Numbered from the stretch's first letter, positions 36,589 through 49,331 are shown. The stretch: DNA of 64,000 nt from Clavelina lepadiformis (GCF_947623445.1 NC_135245.1:2611501-2675500); one strand, 5' to 3'. A program made the numbers and translations. The notes: generated by a model from the sequence alone, not told the origin.

Positions 36589-37327
36589 GGGTATGAGGTA
36601 GCATTTTACGATTATGTTGTAAACTAGCTGGAACATTTAACCGAAACATATCGCTTGTTTCAAAATAACAGCTTCTTAATTGTTCTTGTCAACACTCACT
36701 TATTAAGGTTTTTAAATAAAGTCCGTGAAAGCATATCACGATAGAAATTTACATTAAGATGAAAGATTTATTTTATTGGCATTGATTTTACTGATATTTA
36801 CTTCAGTTTTCAAGGTGCTATTTAGCTATTTAAAACTGACAAGGAATCCGCGCTTGCTTAACTGAAGAACTTAGTTTTTGTATTAAGTGTAGAGTAATTG
36901 TCATGTGTTTTTTTTTGCAATTTAGGTTGCAGCTATAAAACCTGTCCTTTATTTATTGAATACGAGACCTTTAATTTCCAATCCAAATTGAATCGCCATT
37001 AAAATATGACTGTGGAGAACGACCTCAGATGAAATTCAATGAACTAATAACGGATTCTACATATAGGCATTGTTTTCAATAAGCATCAAAACCTTGATAT
37101 AATGACCAGTGTTTATGCATAAAGTTTAATGACATTTGATTTCAGTGAACACATAACACAATATTCACGTCACGATGACACATAAATTTGGTGACAGTCA
37201 TTTCATATAACGTTGTCGATAAATTTCGCTAATATCATGCCAGGAGTTGTGACAATCACCTGAAGTCAACATATATATGCAAAAAAACTTTATGAGCGAT
37301 TAAACACAAACCAGATGCAAGTTAAGA
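36589..37327. other. Convergent 3' flanks of SLC43 copies 2 and 3
   Basis: AT-rich sequence without ORFs of note; presumably 3' UTR material of copy 3 on the minus strand and the remnant 3' end of copy 2. Confidence 0.45.
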
Positions 37328-38731
37328 TCAACACAATTTTATTCCTTCTTGTAAGGACAACAACAATGGATGAACTAAAGTAAGGCAGGCTACAACCAGA
37401 AAAGAATAATTGATGAAGTAAAACGTCGGGTCGACTGAGCTTGCCAGTTGGAATAGGGCATATTGCAAAGAGCTAGCTGTACCAGCAATGGCAGTGGTAA
37501 GTCCATATAACTTTCCAAAGTGTTTTTCTGGGAAGTGCATTGCCAAAAATGTGGTGTTGCCACCATACACAAAAGCCCTGGTAATAACTAAAAAGGCAAA
37601 CGAAGCGTATGAGCTTTGAGTGATGACTGAGACCGATAGCAGTATTGCCAAAACACTGGTCATTAGCATTGAAGCAAAAGCAGCCCTAAGCAAGCCTACT
37701 TTGGTAGGAAGACTCTTTATTTTAGAAAACTTGATGACACCATCAACCAATAGACCGTTCAACGGAGCAGCTATAAACCCACAGAGTAGCATAATTCCGA
37801 ATACATTTGTGAGATGACTACTGTTACTAGGAGATTCAAAGCTATCAATCCAAGTTATAAATGATCCGAAGTAAAAATTAATTCTTAGCGATGTAGTGCT
37901 TAGGTGAAACGCGTTGGACCAAAAAAGTACTTTTCTCAAGCAATCTCCAAACGTTGTTCCAACTTCTTGAATGTTGGCAGCGGCTGATTCGTCGTCTGTT
38001 GTGAAAATGTCAGGGTCTTCAGTCTTATCGTACCGCTTCTTAAAACACACCCATTCTTTCCAACCATAAAAGAAATTTTTGGTCGTTACTGAAAACGGAA
38101 TTCTTTGGCTTGGCATTAGAGCAAATGTCCTTAACCAGGTAAAAAGCGTACACCAGGCGTAGACATGAAAAACATGTTTCAAATCGTAACCAAAGTCATA
38201 AGCTGACTTTATTATTAAAAACACAACAGCACCGGAATCAAATATACCATTTAAGAAAGTAATAATTAAGCCCCTTGTCTGAGAACCAGCCAAATTTGCT
38301 ACTGGCATATTGCTGATCAGAAAGGTAGATCCAGAGATTCCCATGAATATCATTGCTGGATAAAGTAGCCAGGAAGTAGCAGGTGTTGATACGGCGATCA
38401 ATATACAGCCCAAAGTGAGCAAAAAAGTACCAAAACTTCGCACGATCCAAGTCCCAAAACGGTCGAGTAAATGTCCCTCAAAAACGGCAAATATGCATAA
38501 AGAAAATAACGATAAGGTAAAGACCAAATTAAAGCTTTCTTCACTTTCTTCACAAACTTTTTCTGTACGGTTTTGGAGAGTGTGATTACCGGTTGTTTCA
38601 TCGCAAAGGTAGCTAAAATAACCTTCCCGTTGAAGAACATACTGCAGTGATGGCCAACCGAATATTATTCCTGCAAAAAACAGATTTTCCAAAAAAGCCG
38701 TAACCAAGGTCAGAGCGCTTTGAATTTCCAT
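37328..38731 (-). CDS. SLC43A3-like: SLC43A3-like MFS transporter, copy 3 (intronless)
   Basis: Intact single-exon paralogue of the copy at 32358-33767, in opposite orientation; 467 residues. Shared landmarks run in the same order: MEIQSALTLVTAFLENLFFA, GWPSLQYVLQREGYFSYLC, an N-glycosylatable loop (GNHT, QNRT), LDRFGTWIVRSFGTF, the cytoplasmic loop with YGWKEWVCFKKRYDKTED, LLVDGVIKFSKIKS, and MHFPEKHFGKLYGL near TM11. The loop and C-terminal tail differ most from copy 1, where regulation or specificity could have diverged (inference). Equilibrative nucleobase or related small-molecule transport at the plasma membrane is expected from the family. The initiating ATG is at 38731, immediately upstream of the conserved N-terminus. 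Confidence 0.92.
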   Translation of the reverse strand: MEIQSALTLVTAFLENLFFAGIIFGWPSLQYVLQREGYFSYLCDETTGNHTLQNRTEKVCEESEESFNLVFTLSLFSLCIFAVFEGHLLDRFGTWIVRSFGTFLLTLGCILIAVSTPATSWLLYPAMIFMGISGSTFLISNMPVANLAGSQTRGLIITFLNGIFDSGAVVFLIIKSAYDFGYDLKHVFHVYAWCTLFTWLRTFALMPSQRIPFSVTTKNFFYGWKEWVCFKKRYDKTEDPDIFTTDDESAAANIQEVGTTFGDCLRKVLFWSNAFHLSTTSLRINFYFGSFITWIDSFESPSNSSHLTNVFGIMLLCGFIAAPLNGLLVDGVIKFSKIKSLPTKVGLLRAAFASMLMTSVLAILLSVSVITQSSYASFAFLVITRAFVYGGNTTFLAMHFPEKHFGKLYGLTTAIAGTASSLQYALFQLASSVDPTFYFINYSFLVVACLTLVHPLLLSLQEGIKLC

Positions 38732-41366
38732 AGCCTACTCCTTCAATCTATAGCTGTGTATAAAAATAGCATTTCTTGTAATGTATAAAACTCAGAATGG
38801 CTTTTGGAGTCGCGGCCAGCACGCATTAAAACCTATCATACTTTTTTAACTGTCTATGTACTGCTTGTGAACTGAAGTGCGAAGTTTGGTTTATATCTTT
38901 ATAGTTTCAAAAAAGAAAGTTTACTCACACAAGTTTACATTCAAGAAGCTTGCGGCCAATGCTACGTGCTAAAACCAAGTCTTTACACTTCCCAGCGCGG
39001 CGAAAACGGTTGTATTTCGTTTACACTAATCGTTAAATGTAAACTAGCCTGTACAGTGTACAATTGGACTTGCTCTGGAACCTTTAATCCGTATAAAATT
39101 TATGTTATCTTTCAAAACAGAGTGATGTAAACAGCAAGGCATTCAGAAAACGAACACTACATATAGAGCAAAGAAACTGGCGATAATTTCATATTCACAC
39201 TTTTCGAGTTATCCTTAATTGTTAAATTATTAGAACTGGGGATCCAGATGAAATTTCCCAACACTATGAATCTGATATCTGCCTTATCATTTGGTACAAA
39301 CTATACACAGCGTCGCTTTAGAATGAGATACCGGTAAATCAGCCACTTTTATATAACTGTGTGCGGGTGTGACACGCATTGTGCCATTGGTTTGTTTGCA
39401 ACAAAAGATTAATATGAAGTCAACCATTGGCACAATGCCATGGATTTTACGTTTTATTTGACTCGAATTCCGACGTAATCATGTGATAAAAAGTTGAATG
39501 AAACGTGAGCTACAATAATGAAATTTCAATAAAATGTCTTATCTAACGTGGCATATAATGTTTGTTGTTTTCGTGAAGTAATTTCGCTCTCACGATTATT
39601 ACTTTGCAAATACCAGCAGTAACTTTTTGCTTAAGCTTATGTAACTGTGGTGATTGTTTTGCTATCTTCAAGTTAACCACATCTGTGGGCCCAAGGCCTA
39701 GCCTAGCCTACGTGGTATTTCTAGCGCCCATGGACTAATTCAATTTGTCTTGTCACAATACTACTGTCATTATAGTTATTATTGAAGAGTACAATTAAGC
39801 GTCGTATTTATTTTGCGCCAATGGGAAAGCCTAAATTACGTAAACGTTCCTTGAGATCTAAAGTTTGGCGTTTTTGCCCTAAAGGTATTGCTTAAAATCG
39901 CCTCCATGGTTTTAGCTATGAACAGAAAATTTTCAATCAAACGTTTTATTTAATAACACACAATTCAAAAACCTGTTTATTTTAAATTTGTGGGTGGTCT
40001 TCTTTCATTTATTATCGCTTAAAATTGTTTGTATAGAATTTGAAATATTGTATTTGTATTTACAGACTGTAGGCTATTGTGGAGCAAATGGAATCACAAA
40101 AATAGTTATCCTCGTTTATCTGGTGTCAAAATGCCACTTTGCATTAGATTCTATAAAGTGGACTCGGCTTGCGTTTTTATATCTTCGTATTTGAGTGTGG
40201 CGATTGAATTCACGACGTTGATCAACCAAAAACTTCTGGAAGGTATGAATTAAACTACTTTAATAATAGGAATTGCGCGATAAAAAAGATGATAAAAATT
40301 TCTCTGTGCATTACAGCTTGCGTTACCGCGTCTGCCAACAAGGGAAGAAAGAAATGTAGGCTAATAGCCTAGAATACAAGAGATTACTGTAACAACCTAG
40401 GTTCGGTGTCTACGCGAACTACAACACATAAAAGTAAGATAAGGATTTTTATTAAACGCAGCAGGTAACTAGCCAGACCTACGTAACTGAATGCTGTTTT
40501 GTAAAATCATTTTGCATAGCTGGCATACAATTTAAACAATACGCAGTTTACGTGTTTTGCACATCGCCTGCCAGTTAATAATAGAATTTCCTTAACCGGC
40601 GGAATTTATGGATTACGACCTGATCTAAAATCGATTTACATATCTTTAATGCGGCTTGACATTACACTCCGAATTCACAGAAAAAGTCAATTTATGTAAT
40701 TCTTGGCCTGTGCTGAGGTTTAACACACTGGTATTGAACCTTAATCAAACTCATATGTAGGTCTAATGAGCTACGGCTTCACAGGGATAATGGGCTACGG
40801 CTACCTTGAAAAGCTTTATCTCTTTCTCAGTAGTACTCTGTTGACAAAATAAACCAACACGTATATTTAAAAGTGAACATTTATTGTGGACAGATGAGTA
40901 ACTGAAATACTTTATCACTGATGAATGCCAAGGTAATGAGGAACAAAGTTATAAAGAAAAACATGGAATTTCCTTTTCCAACCTTTGCTACGGCTTCCGG
41001 TGCTTCGTCGAAAAATCAACTAAAATTACAAAATAAAAAGTGGCTATACATGAAAACTTTATAGCGACGTTATAAACTTAAAAAACGTGTAATATCAACA
41101 ATTTTAATTTATTAAAGAGTTAAAGCAGACGAAATAATCTGGTTGCATTGCAAAATAGTGTCCAAGATTTCTACAACTTTTTTGTAAGTTTGGTTTGGGC
41201 AACACTGAAATGGCGAGTGATAAGTTTTCAATTATCCAACCTTCAGTTCTTGTTTGGAATCAACTTGTTCGAAGTTATTCTTGGTAAAAACGTTTCTTGC
41301 ATTTTGCTGGCACTTAGGGCAACGTTTAGGTTTTCTGTCGGTAAGTGAAAATATTTTGCCTCAGTC
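38732..41366. other. Intergenic region, SLC43 copy 3 to WBP11
   Basis: About 2.6 kb, AT-rich, between divergent genes. No ORF above 70 codons with recognisable sequence, no clear repeat ends and no RNA gene seen. A small GGCCTAGCCTAGCCTA run lies near 39691-39710. Confidence 0.5.
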
Positions 41367-44300
41367 ATGGGCAGAAGAACGACAAGTACCACCAAGGGTG
41401 GTAAATTTATGAACCCCACAGATCAAGCGCGTAAGGAGGCTCGTCGCCGTGAACTGAAGAAAAACAAGAAGCAGCGCATTGCAGTTAGACAGGCGGTTAT
41501 TAAGACTAAAGACCCTAACCAAATGATAAAGGAGTTGGAGGATCTTGATAATATGGAATTGGATCCAACAAGTGAAAATCAATACAATGAAAAGGTATGT
41601 ACCGTAGCTTTTAGGCTGATAAATAGGCTCTTTTCGAGTTGCCGCCGCCATTCTTTTGGGTTGCAAGATTTTTTCAATTTCATGTAGTTAACGGTGGAAA
41701 TTGTCGACCTACTTTGATTCTTTTTTAAATTACAAACGCTCAGGGCATTAGATTGTAAAAACATCCTTTTCACTGCAGGTGAATTGCATATGAATTTCTT
41801 TGAGTTTAAAAAAAAAGTGAAAATATGCTGCCTAATTCTTATTTTACAGTGCTTTGAATTTTATGCACTGGACTTATCCGATATGATGTCTATTTGGTCA
41901 GCGAAAAATGTGACATAAAATGTTTAAGAGTTTGCATGTAATCTGCGGCGCTTTATGCAGACTAATTTTGTTTGGTATGTCACGCAAAGTTTAAAATAAT
42001 AAACTAGAAGTAAATACAAATCGAATTATTACATTCAAATGTGCCGCAGATACAACGCAAGCTTTTACGCATTTTACATCACATGCTATGCCTGACCACG
42101 CAACGTGACTTCATATTGAACTAGTCCATATTAAACGTTCCTACCATACTAAAATTAAGCACTTTTCAAGTGCACATTTCCGAAAACAATAGACTGTATG
42201 TTGGCCAATGCAATTACTAAATTACTTATAAAGTTGTGTAAGCATTTTGGCCATTGGGTTCATGTACATATTCTTCTGTAACTTATACCCACATTGCTTA
42301 CATTAAATTCAATCATTCAATCTTGTTTAGGTAATTAAAGAAAAACGAAGAAAGCTTCTAGAAACTTTGATTCGTATTGTGGACTTCTACTTCAAAGAAG
42401 ATGCAAACCGTGGCCGGGAATTTAAAGTCATGATCGAAAATTACAAACTGAAGCGTGCTAAGAAAGAAATGTACTACGAGTCTGTCAAAAATGCTCAAAA
42501 AGTTGAAATAAACACGATTCCCTTGCCTGAGACACCATTTGAAACACCACATCTCAGTGATATTCCACTCCCTGGCATTCAACCGCAAAGCATTTTGAAA
42601 AAAGCACCCCCAGGTCCTCCTATTGGTGTACCACCCAGCCTTCAAACAGAAAAAACTCCACCAGGACCTCCACCCGGCCCACCACCGGCAAAGAAAGTGT
42701 AAGTTTTGTTGTGCTGGTCTTGCTTAAAAGTCGTGTGTCAGTTAGGATTTAACAAAAATATATACTACATCTAAATTTTCTAATGTTGCCCTGTTATATA
42801 TATGTACTTTAAATATACTGTCTATATACATAAATATAATGGTTTAGTTTTGGTGTTTTTGGCCATCATTCAATGTGTTAATCATTGTAATAATCACTCA
42901 CCGCTCATTATGCCTAAACTTGGTGTGTGGGTCCAAGGTGGATTTGTTAAGTGGATTCTACTTTTTAAGAGAAATGATTACAAATAATTTTTATTCTTGA
43001 AGTGAAGAATATAAAATGTGGGACTGTCAGTTGTAATTATCTAGTGCTTGTCTACCTCAGAAGACAATTTTGTTACAAATATGTGGAATATTTGTAAATA
43101 TACATTAAACAAACTTTTAGGTTTGGAAGAAGTGCCAGACCTGGTATCCCAAGTACATCACACCGTCCAACATCCAGAGGTGTGCATTTACCAGTGTATA
43201 GCTTTTATACCATAGTCAAACAAATCTGATACATTGTATTTTCATTTTGTAGCCAACATTATTTACTTCTGGTTTATGAGTTACAACAATAAAACTACTA
43301 CAGAGAATAGTTCAGTAAGTTGCCTATTGTAAGAGATCATAAAGATCGCAATTTTTATGAAACAATGAATGTGAGTAGGATCCAAAACTGTTCGTTTGGA
43401 AGACCAAGATGCCTATGAACGTAAAGAAGGACCAGAGTCTGAGAATAAAGAAGGACACTTTGCAGAAATGGAAGAGGATGATGAAGAATTTCACCACAGA
43501 GATGATGATGATGGCTTAATTGCGCCTGGTAAAACCTCTATTTTTTTGGAAATAAAATAACATGCACAACATAAACATAAGCCATATTTACAAGTTAAGG
43601 TAGTTGTTCGTGAAAGATTTGTTATAATAAGATTATTTGTTCCCTAATCTTGCTAGTTTTTTCTAAGGGCTTTGTAAACATGCTTTAATCAGACAATATT
43701 TTATCACCATTCTAGCAGGTGATCCAGACAAAGAAGATGAGTTCGGAAGGAAACATTCCGTGAGATTTGCAGAAGAAGACGAAGAAGATGGATTACTATC
43801 ACACATAACTCCTCTACAGGCTATGATGTTGAAAATGGCAGGGCAGTCCATACCTGCTCCTCCTGAACAAAATGATCCAGACATTGATGAGGAGGAAGAA
43901 ATGGATCGTGATGAGGAAGACAAACAAATCGAAGATGATGATGTAGAAGTGAATCATCGCCCAAAACCTCCAGGTCCACCACCAGGACTCCCCCCGGGTC
44001 CCCCTCCTGGAATGCCACCAGGAATGATTCGTCCAGGGATGTTGCCACCTGGCCCTCCTCCCGGAAGACCCCCGACTATGCCTCCTCGTTTGGGAGGTCC
44101 GAGGCCAGATATGAGGTTGATGAATCGCCCAGACATGATGCAGACTCCTAACATCCTGAGTGCTCCTCCCAGTCTTATCCACCGCCCTACCGATAACGAT
44201 ATAGAAGAGCCAAAAGCTGCCACCATCACCGCCAAACCAAAACTAACGACTAATCTGAAAGTGGAAAGCACTCGTTTCATGCCCACCTCTCTTCGAGTGA

Positions 44301-44458
44301 GGAGAGAGACCAAGGGTAAGACAAGTAGGCCGGCAAGCGAACCTTCCACTTCCGGTTATCCTGAAAAGCACAAATTTGAGAAGAAAAAGAAACAAGGCGC
44401 CACCACTGCGGATGCGGCCTATGACTCCTTCATGAAAGAGATGCAGGGCTTGCTTTAG
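41367..44458 (+). CDS. WBP11: WW-domain-binding protein 11 (spliceosome factor)
   Basis: Nuclear protein (SIPP1/Npw38BP) that activates pre-mRNA splicing, binds WW domains through proline-rich stretches and docks protein phosphatase 1 (family knowledge). Five exons: 41367-41594, 42331-42698, 43121-43179, 43379-43528, 43719-44458; 514 residues (human 641). N-terminus MGRRTTSTTKGGKFMNPTDQ is nearly identical to human. Exon 2 encodes the basic helical domain and IPLPGIQPQSILKK. An acidic stretch (EEDDEEF) follows. HSVRFAE is the PP1-docking RVxF-type site, next to TPLQAMMLKMAGQSIP. Then come PGPPPGLPPG repeats, FMPTSLRVRRETKG and the conserved end FMKEMQGLL. A splice acceptor (TTGCCTCAG) sits two bases before the ATG, suggesting spliced-leader addition. 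The exon 5 acceptor is a CAGCAG-type tandem. AATAAA at 44769-44774. Confidence 0.96.
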
Positions 44459-45437
44459 GCTTTTTAATTTGAAGGGTAGCCCTGCTGGAGTAATGCAGTC
44501 TCAACCTGAACATGGCTTCTTAACTGCTTAATAAGATTGGAAAACCACTGATACTGAATAGAAACTTGCATTGGGTAACTTTGTTGTTATTTTTGCAAGA
44601 AATTCTAATTTTGGCTTGCAGTTGGCTAAGAGCAGTTTTGACAATATCTTGAGAAGCATTGTTATACGTTCATGGTCTTTCAGCTAAGGCAGTTGATAGC
44701 TATCGTTTATTGTGAAATATTTTAATCAAAGTGGGTTGTCTGTTTTTGAAAAGGTCAATTGTTTCATGAATAAATCATTTATATTGTAAGGCGATTTTAG
44801 AAATGTTTAAAACAAAAGTATAACTGAAAGTTTAACAATAATAAAATGAATTTCAAAGCTGTCTGTAATGTGAGTACTTTTGCCATGAATAAGCTGGGTC
44901 ATGGGCTTTTGTAAAGTGATTTATCTTAAGACAGCCATTACCCCTTAGCAGAGCTAAAAGTTTAGCAAAATGTGATTTTGGATGTTGCCTATCTTTTTAT
45001 AAGGCTGTCGGAGAACTTTATTGGTGTTAAAATCTGCTTTAGGACAATTTTTTAAAATTATTACCTTTATGGCATCTCAATCTTCAACACAGGTTCAGCA
45101 CGTAATCAAATTTTTTTTTCTTAAGTTTCATGATCAAAAGTATTCATAATTTGGAACAAGTGTGATACACACTGTTGCATTTTTGCATGTTCCAAGTGGA
45201 CCTAGCGTTTTTATGAACCTTGTTTATAAGACTGCGTCGTTCCTAGTGACTGCAGCTGCAGATGAATTCCAAATAACAAAAATAGAAAAAGGTATATTTT
45301 AAATTAAAAACAAAGACATTTCAAAAAACATTGCAATGCATTTGAAATAGGGTGCACAGCAGATCAAGAGTATATGGATTTATATACACAGTGATGTGCC
45401 AGATCTCTCCTGTGCAACAGTGCTGGATGTCTAATGA
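44459..45437. other. Convergent 3' region of WBP11 and DNAL1
   Basis: AT-rich 3' UTR sequence. AATAAA at 44769-44774 probably ends WBP11 transcripts 311 bases past the stop. No other gene seen. Confidence 0.6.
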
Positions 45438-48400
45438 TTAATCATCATCCTCTTCTTCATTCTTGATAATCGGATTTCCGTCAAGTTTTCTGAGTGCCTT
45501 AAGCGACTTTGTCACGCGATCTAACCAGTCTCCGTCGGCAGAATGCTTCTCTTCTAATGGATTACCTGAATGTAGAAAAATTATTTGGTATTACTGTATT
45601 TTCTTTCGTGGAACTCCCTGGAGACATCAGAAAATTATTGGATGACTTACAAGTCAGGTTATAAACAGTATAAACACACTTTGTGAATGGGTCTGTGCTT
45701 GGATTGATAAAACTTCACTATTTGCGATAGTTTGCAGAATATTTTAAGCTCACCAACAAAAACAAGCTCCACTAAATTACTGAGTTCTTGAAGCTTGTTG
45801 AATTCGCCCCAGTCTTTGACTTGATTGTTGCTCATCAGTAACACCTGGTAAAGTAGCCATCGAGGTTTAATACAGAAAAAGGTGAACAAAGCAGAAGAGT
45901 TAAATTATGGAGCCAGTGGTAGGAAAATGTAATAAAAGTACAACTGCAAGTTTTGCAAAAACTGTTTTGTGTGGTGGTATCTGTTACCGTGCAACTAGCT
46001 GCGAACTTTACCATTAAAGTTCAAAAGATGTATAAAATGTAATTCTTTTCTCTGCAACCTATCAAATATTGCCATTTTTGATGTAGTAAGTGGCACCTTT
46101 AACTTTTTAAGCACATGGATTCCTTTTAGTTTTTCTATAAGGTTGTAAGATATCCACAGTTCTTCTAATGTGTCACCAACCGCTTCCTGTTAAAGTAACA
46201 AATGTTTTGATTTGTCATATTTTGTTACTTGGTATGCAAAAACATGTATGTGAATTGTCTACTTACCAAACCATTTAAATTTTTGATATTATTTCTTCCC
46301 AGTGATAAGACCTTCAAGTTTTCTAACAAAACATTACAAAATCTCGGTTAATACACTTGGGCTTAAAGCATGCCTTAAACGCTTCTGCAATTTTTTGCAA
46401 CTCCCAATCGTGACGTAATGTTGACGCTAAACTAATAATGCAAAGTATATGAAAAACAGTTTTGCTTACTTAATCCATTCAAGTTAGCAATCTTCTCAAT
46501 ACAGTTGGTCGATATTGAAAGTTTCCTAAAAATAAATCATTAACTGTGCAATGTTGTAATAAATTGTTCCTAATATCATTTTTAACATTTTGCTCGACTT
46601 GACTTGGCTTGACTGGAGTAAGAATTAGAAGTAAATGGCTAAGTCTTGACCACAATATCTTTATAAAATGGAAACATAGTTTCCAACATGATTTCTTAGT
46701 TTCCTTCTCCACATATGTTGGGCAAAAAGTGGTTTGTTGGTATTTGGGGTAGGGGCCATAGCTTCGTAAACAATTCACAACAAGACATGTCACACTGTTA
46801 GCGTCTGGTTACAAACTTACTCGCATTTTGATAGAGTTGAAAGTGATGCGTCCATTTTCTCTATTGGTGGCAATTGCTGGTAAAGTTTCACTTCAGTTGC
46901 TTCGGTTGCTTTTTGGCCACTTTTCTCTTCCTAAGTTTCAACAAGAAAAACATAATTAACGCTCGCATTATTTTATTTATGAATTTCTCAAATAACCAGA
47001 TCAGCTTCATTCAAATATAATATAATATCATCTTCTTCCATTCTTCAAGTTCAAAATCATTCAAATAGTTTTGATCGTCTATAACTCTATATCGTTTATA
47101 AGTTACGTGTTATGCGTTTTCATCTGTGTCCTGCATTATGTATATGCTTTATATTAATATATTGACAGGACCAAACAAGGGATCCAGAAATTCTGGCAGT
47201 TTTTTGTCTGGAAATCATGTGCACAAGGTATAAAACTATTGTATACAAAACTGTAACGCATAAAATTAATAAATTGTTTCTTTATTACAAAGGACACACA
47301 CATTGGAAAGAAATGCTGAAGAAAATTAGCTTAACGATGGTGGAAATTTAGGTTTTGTCAACTGACATATAAACTGTTAAAAGTTTAATGAAAATACAGG
47401 CACACGCACACCAGAAGCTTGCTAACATGAAAACAAATTATCGAAATTGACAGACTAAGCCAATTAGAATGTAAATTTATAATGAATAATAATTAATTGA
47501 GTTTTCAGTGCATGCTATTACACCATGACCTCTTTCTCAATCACAACAATATTTCCTAGATTACAATCCAGAACAGGTCTAAAATGAGCCAACTGTGCTT
47601 TGTTTGCAAGGTTTACTCATCACATAGCATCAAGGTTCATCCCATCTTAACTTTATCTATGCTAGCCTGCCTTGCAAAGATTCTATGCTGAGTAATTTCA
47701 TTACTTCTGTATTCATTACTACATTTCATTGTTTTATCCACATACAAAAACTGCATTAATAGCCAATGTTTGTAGGGTGTAAGCACACTATTCACAATAA
47801 AATGTGGTATGCAAGGACTGAGACGCTGACATGTCTCGAACATGTCAGTAGGCATACAGATGTTTATACGGAATCATACTAGCCTGGGTTATACCCAAGT
47901 ACAAATGAATAAATGTAAGGTAAAACTTTGCAAAATCTATGATATAAAGAAAGTATTGAGCCACAGTACGTGATGATACACCTGTATGGAAAGTTTGCAT
48001 GATATGCCGGAGAATAGAGATAGAGATGTCCGGCGTGGTGAAGTAGCAGCAAATATCATTACACCACTGGCATAAATATCATCTTCAACCTTTCTGGTGT
48101 GGCGTCTTAATATCTTGTCACAAATTTTCAAAAGAAACACACATACAAAATTTACAAAGTGTAACTTAGTAGTAGCAGTGGTAAGGATAAGCAGCGCAGA
48201 GCCAATGGCCTTAGAATTGGCTCCATTTATTAAAACAGGAATTGATTGCGGTGAAAAATTCCTAGTTTTAATACTGGCATAGCGTAAAAGACAGACTTGA
48301 ATTTCTTGGGCATAAATCTTTCTGTGCTAAAATGCAAACTTTTCATGCAGGATGATACATCTCATTGGGTAAGTGGAGTATCTCGAATAGAACCTTTGCA

Positions 48401-48966
48401 TGGTACTACTCAGATAACGATGAATTGAGCCTACATTCAAACTATATGACAAACGAACTAGAATTTTGTTTGCTTATATTTCAGTTGAAAAATTTTCACT
48501 GTGAGCATTGGTCTGTCTCATAAAAATATGCATTTGACACAAATTTTTTGCTAACATAACACAAAGTATCGCTCTGATAATTTAATTAGAAATGGTTGTA
48601 ATTCACTCATTGTATGTGGTTTTAAATTAATTTGCCTTACCCATTTTGCCAGTGCTTCTTTTATGCTTGTTCCCTTTGACTAAAAACAAATATTCAGAAG
48701 TCATACAAAATGTTTTGACTTGCTACAGTTTTTAACGCAGTAAATTTTTAGCTATAATTTTAATTATAGCAGGAAAATTAGTCTTATACCGTATCACTTA
48801 CTACTTCACTGCTAAAAACCTATGGTAGCTTTTCCAAATCTAGTACAAGTAACAATCAAGAAAAAGAACGAACAAATATTGTACAAACATACTATAAAAT
48901 ATAACATGAAGATAAACATAAACATTATGCTTAAGATAATTATCTAATAAAGAACAAACTCACCAT
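45438..48966 (-). CDS. DNAL1: Axonemal dynein light chain 1 (leucine-rich repeat)
   Basis: Leucine-rich-repeat light chain that binds the motor domain of the outer-arm gamma dynein heavy chain in cilia and flagella (family knowledge). Eight exons, high to low: 48966-48964 (ATG only), 48679-48641, 46930-46821, 46525-46470, 46322-46267, 46186-46097, 45844-45754, 45565-45438; 190 residues, exactly the human length. The spliced N-terminus [20 protein letters not shown] matches human MAKATTIKEALARWEEKTGQ. LRR units include [36 protein letters not shown] and [16 protein letters not shown], then [22 protein letters not shown] and an acidic tail EEEDDD. The start codon is the last triplet of its exon (GTGAGT donor directly after). 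The second intron from the start (1.7 kb) is the longest and holds no gene I recognise. A possible X-box lies about 105 bases upstream. Confidence 0.97.
47826..47848. repeat. Perfect 9-bp palindrome in a DNAL1 intron
   Basis: CTGACATGT and ACATGTCAG are perfect inverted arms around a 5-base centre. The two CATG cores spaced like a p53-family site (one or two mismatches to RRRCATGYYY halves) may be coincidence. Confidence 0.5.
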
Positions 48967-49070
48967 TCTAAACTTTTATCGCAGGAAGTTACTTTTAAGC
49001 TAAAAAAGGTACGAAAATTCAGCCTTTACCGTATTCTTCATTCATGAATTGGAAATCGTTGGTTGTTGTT

Positions 49071-49085
49071 GTTGCTATTAACAAC
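49071..49085. promoter_or_regulatory. Candidate RFX X-box upstream of DNAL1
   Basis: GTTGCTATTAACAAC is an imperfect inverted repeat resembling the RFX X-box (GTTGCC, spacer 0-3, GGCAAC) with one mismatch in each half and a 3-base spacer. It lies 105 bases upstream of the DNAL1 start codon. RFX control of ciliary genes is established in animals; use of this site is inference. Confidence 0.35.
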
Positions 49086-49331
49086 GGCGGTTTTTCCTAA
49101 AATGCTCATGTTTTTAATAAACGAAAGGGTTGCTGATATTTCCTCAATCTTTACCAAATTTTTCCTTTTGATGAAAATACTGTCAGTTACACTTCAATAA
49201 TAAATCATACATGTTGCATTAATTTTCTGTAAAAAAGTAAAGATTTAGTATTTCACAATTTTTCAATTACAAGTTTAAATTATTGTCTGGCGATAAAGTA
49301 TTCATAAAATATTGCGCGTAATTAAGCGACT

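Noticed and set aside
43814-44349. Long minus-strand ORFs opposite WBP11 exon 5 (glycine/tryptophan-rich)
   Set aside because: They are reverse-frame reflections of the PGPPPG repeats.
47826-47848. p53-family binding site reading of the intronic palindrome
   Set aside because: Two mismatches and an intronic position; a chance palindrome is as likely.
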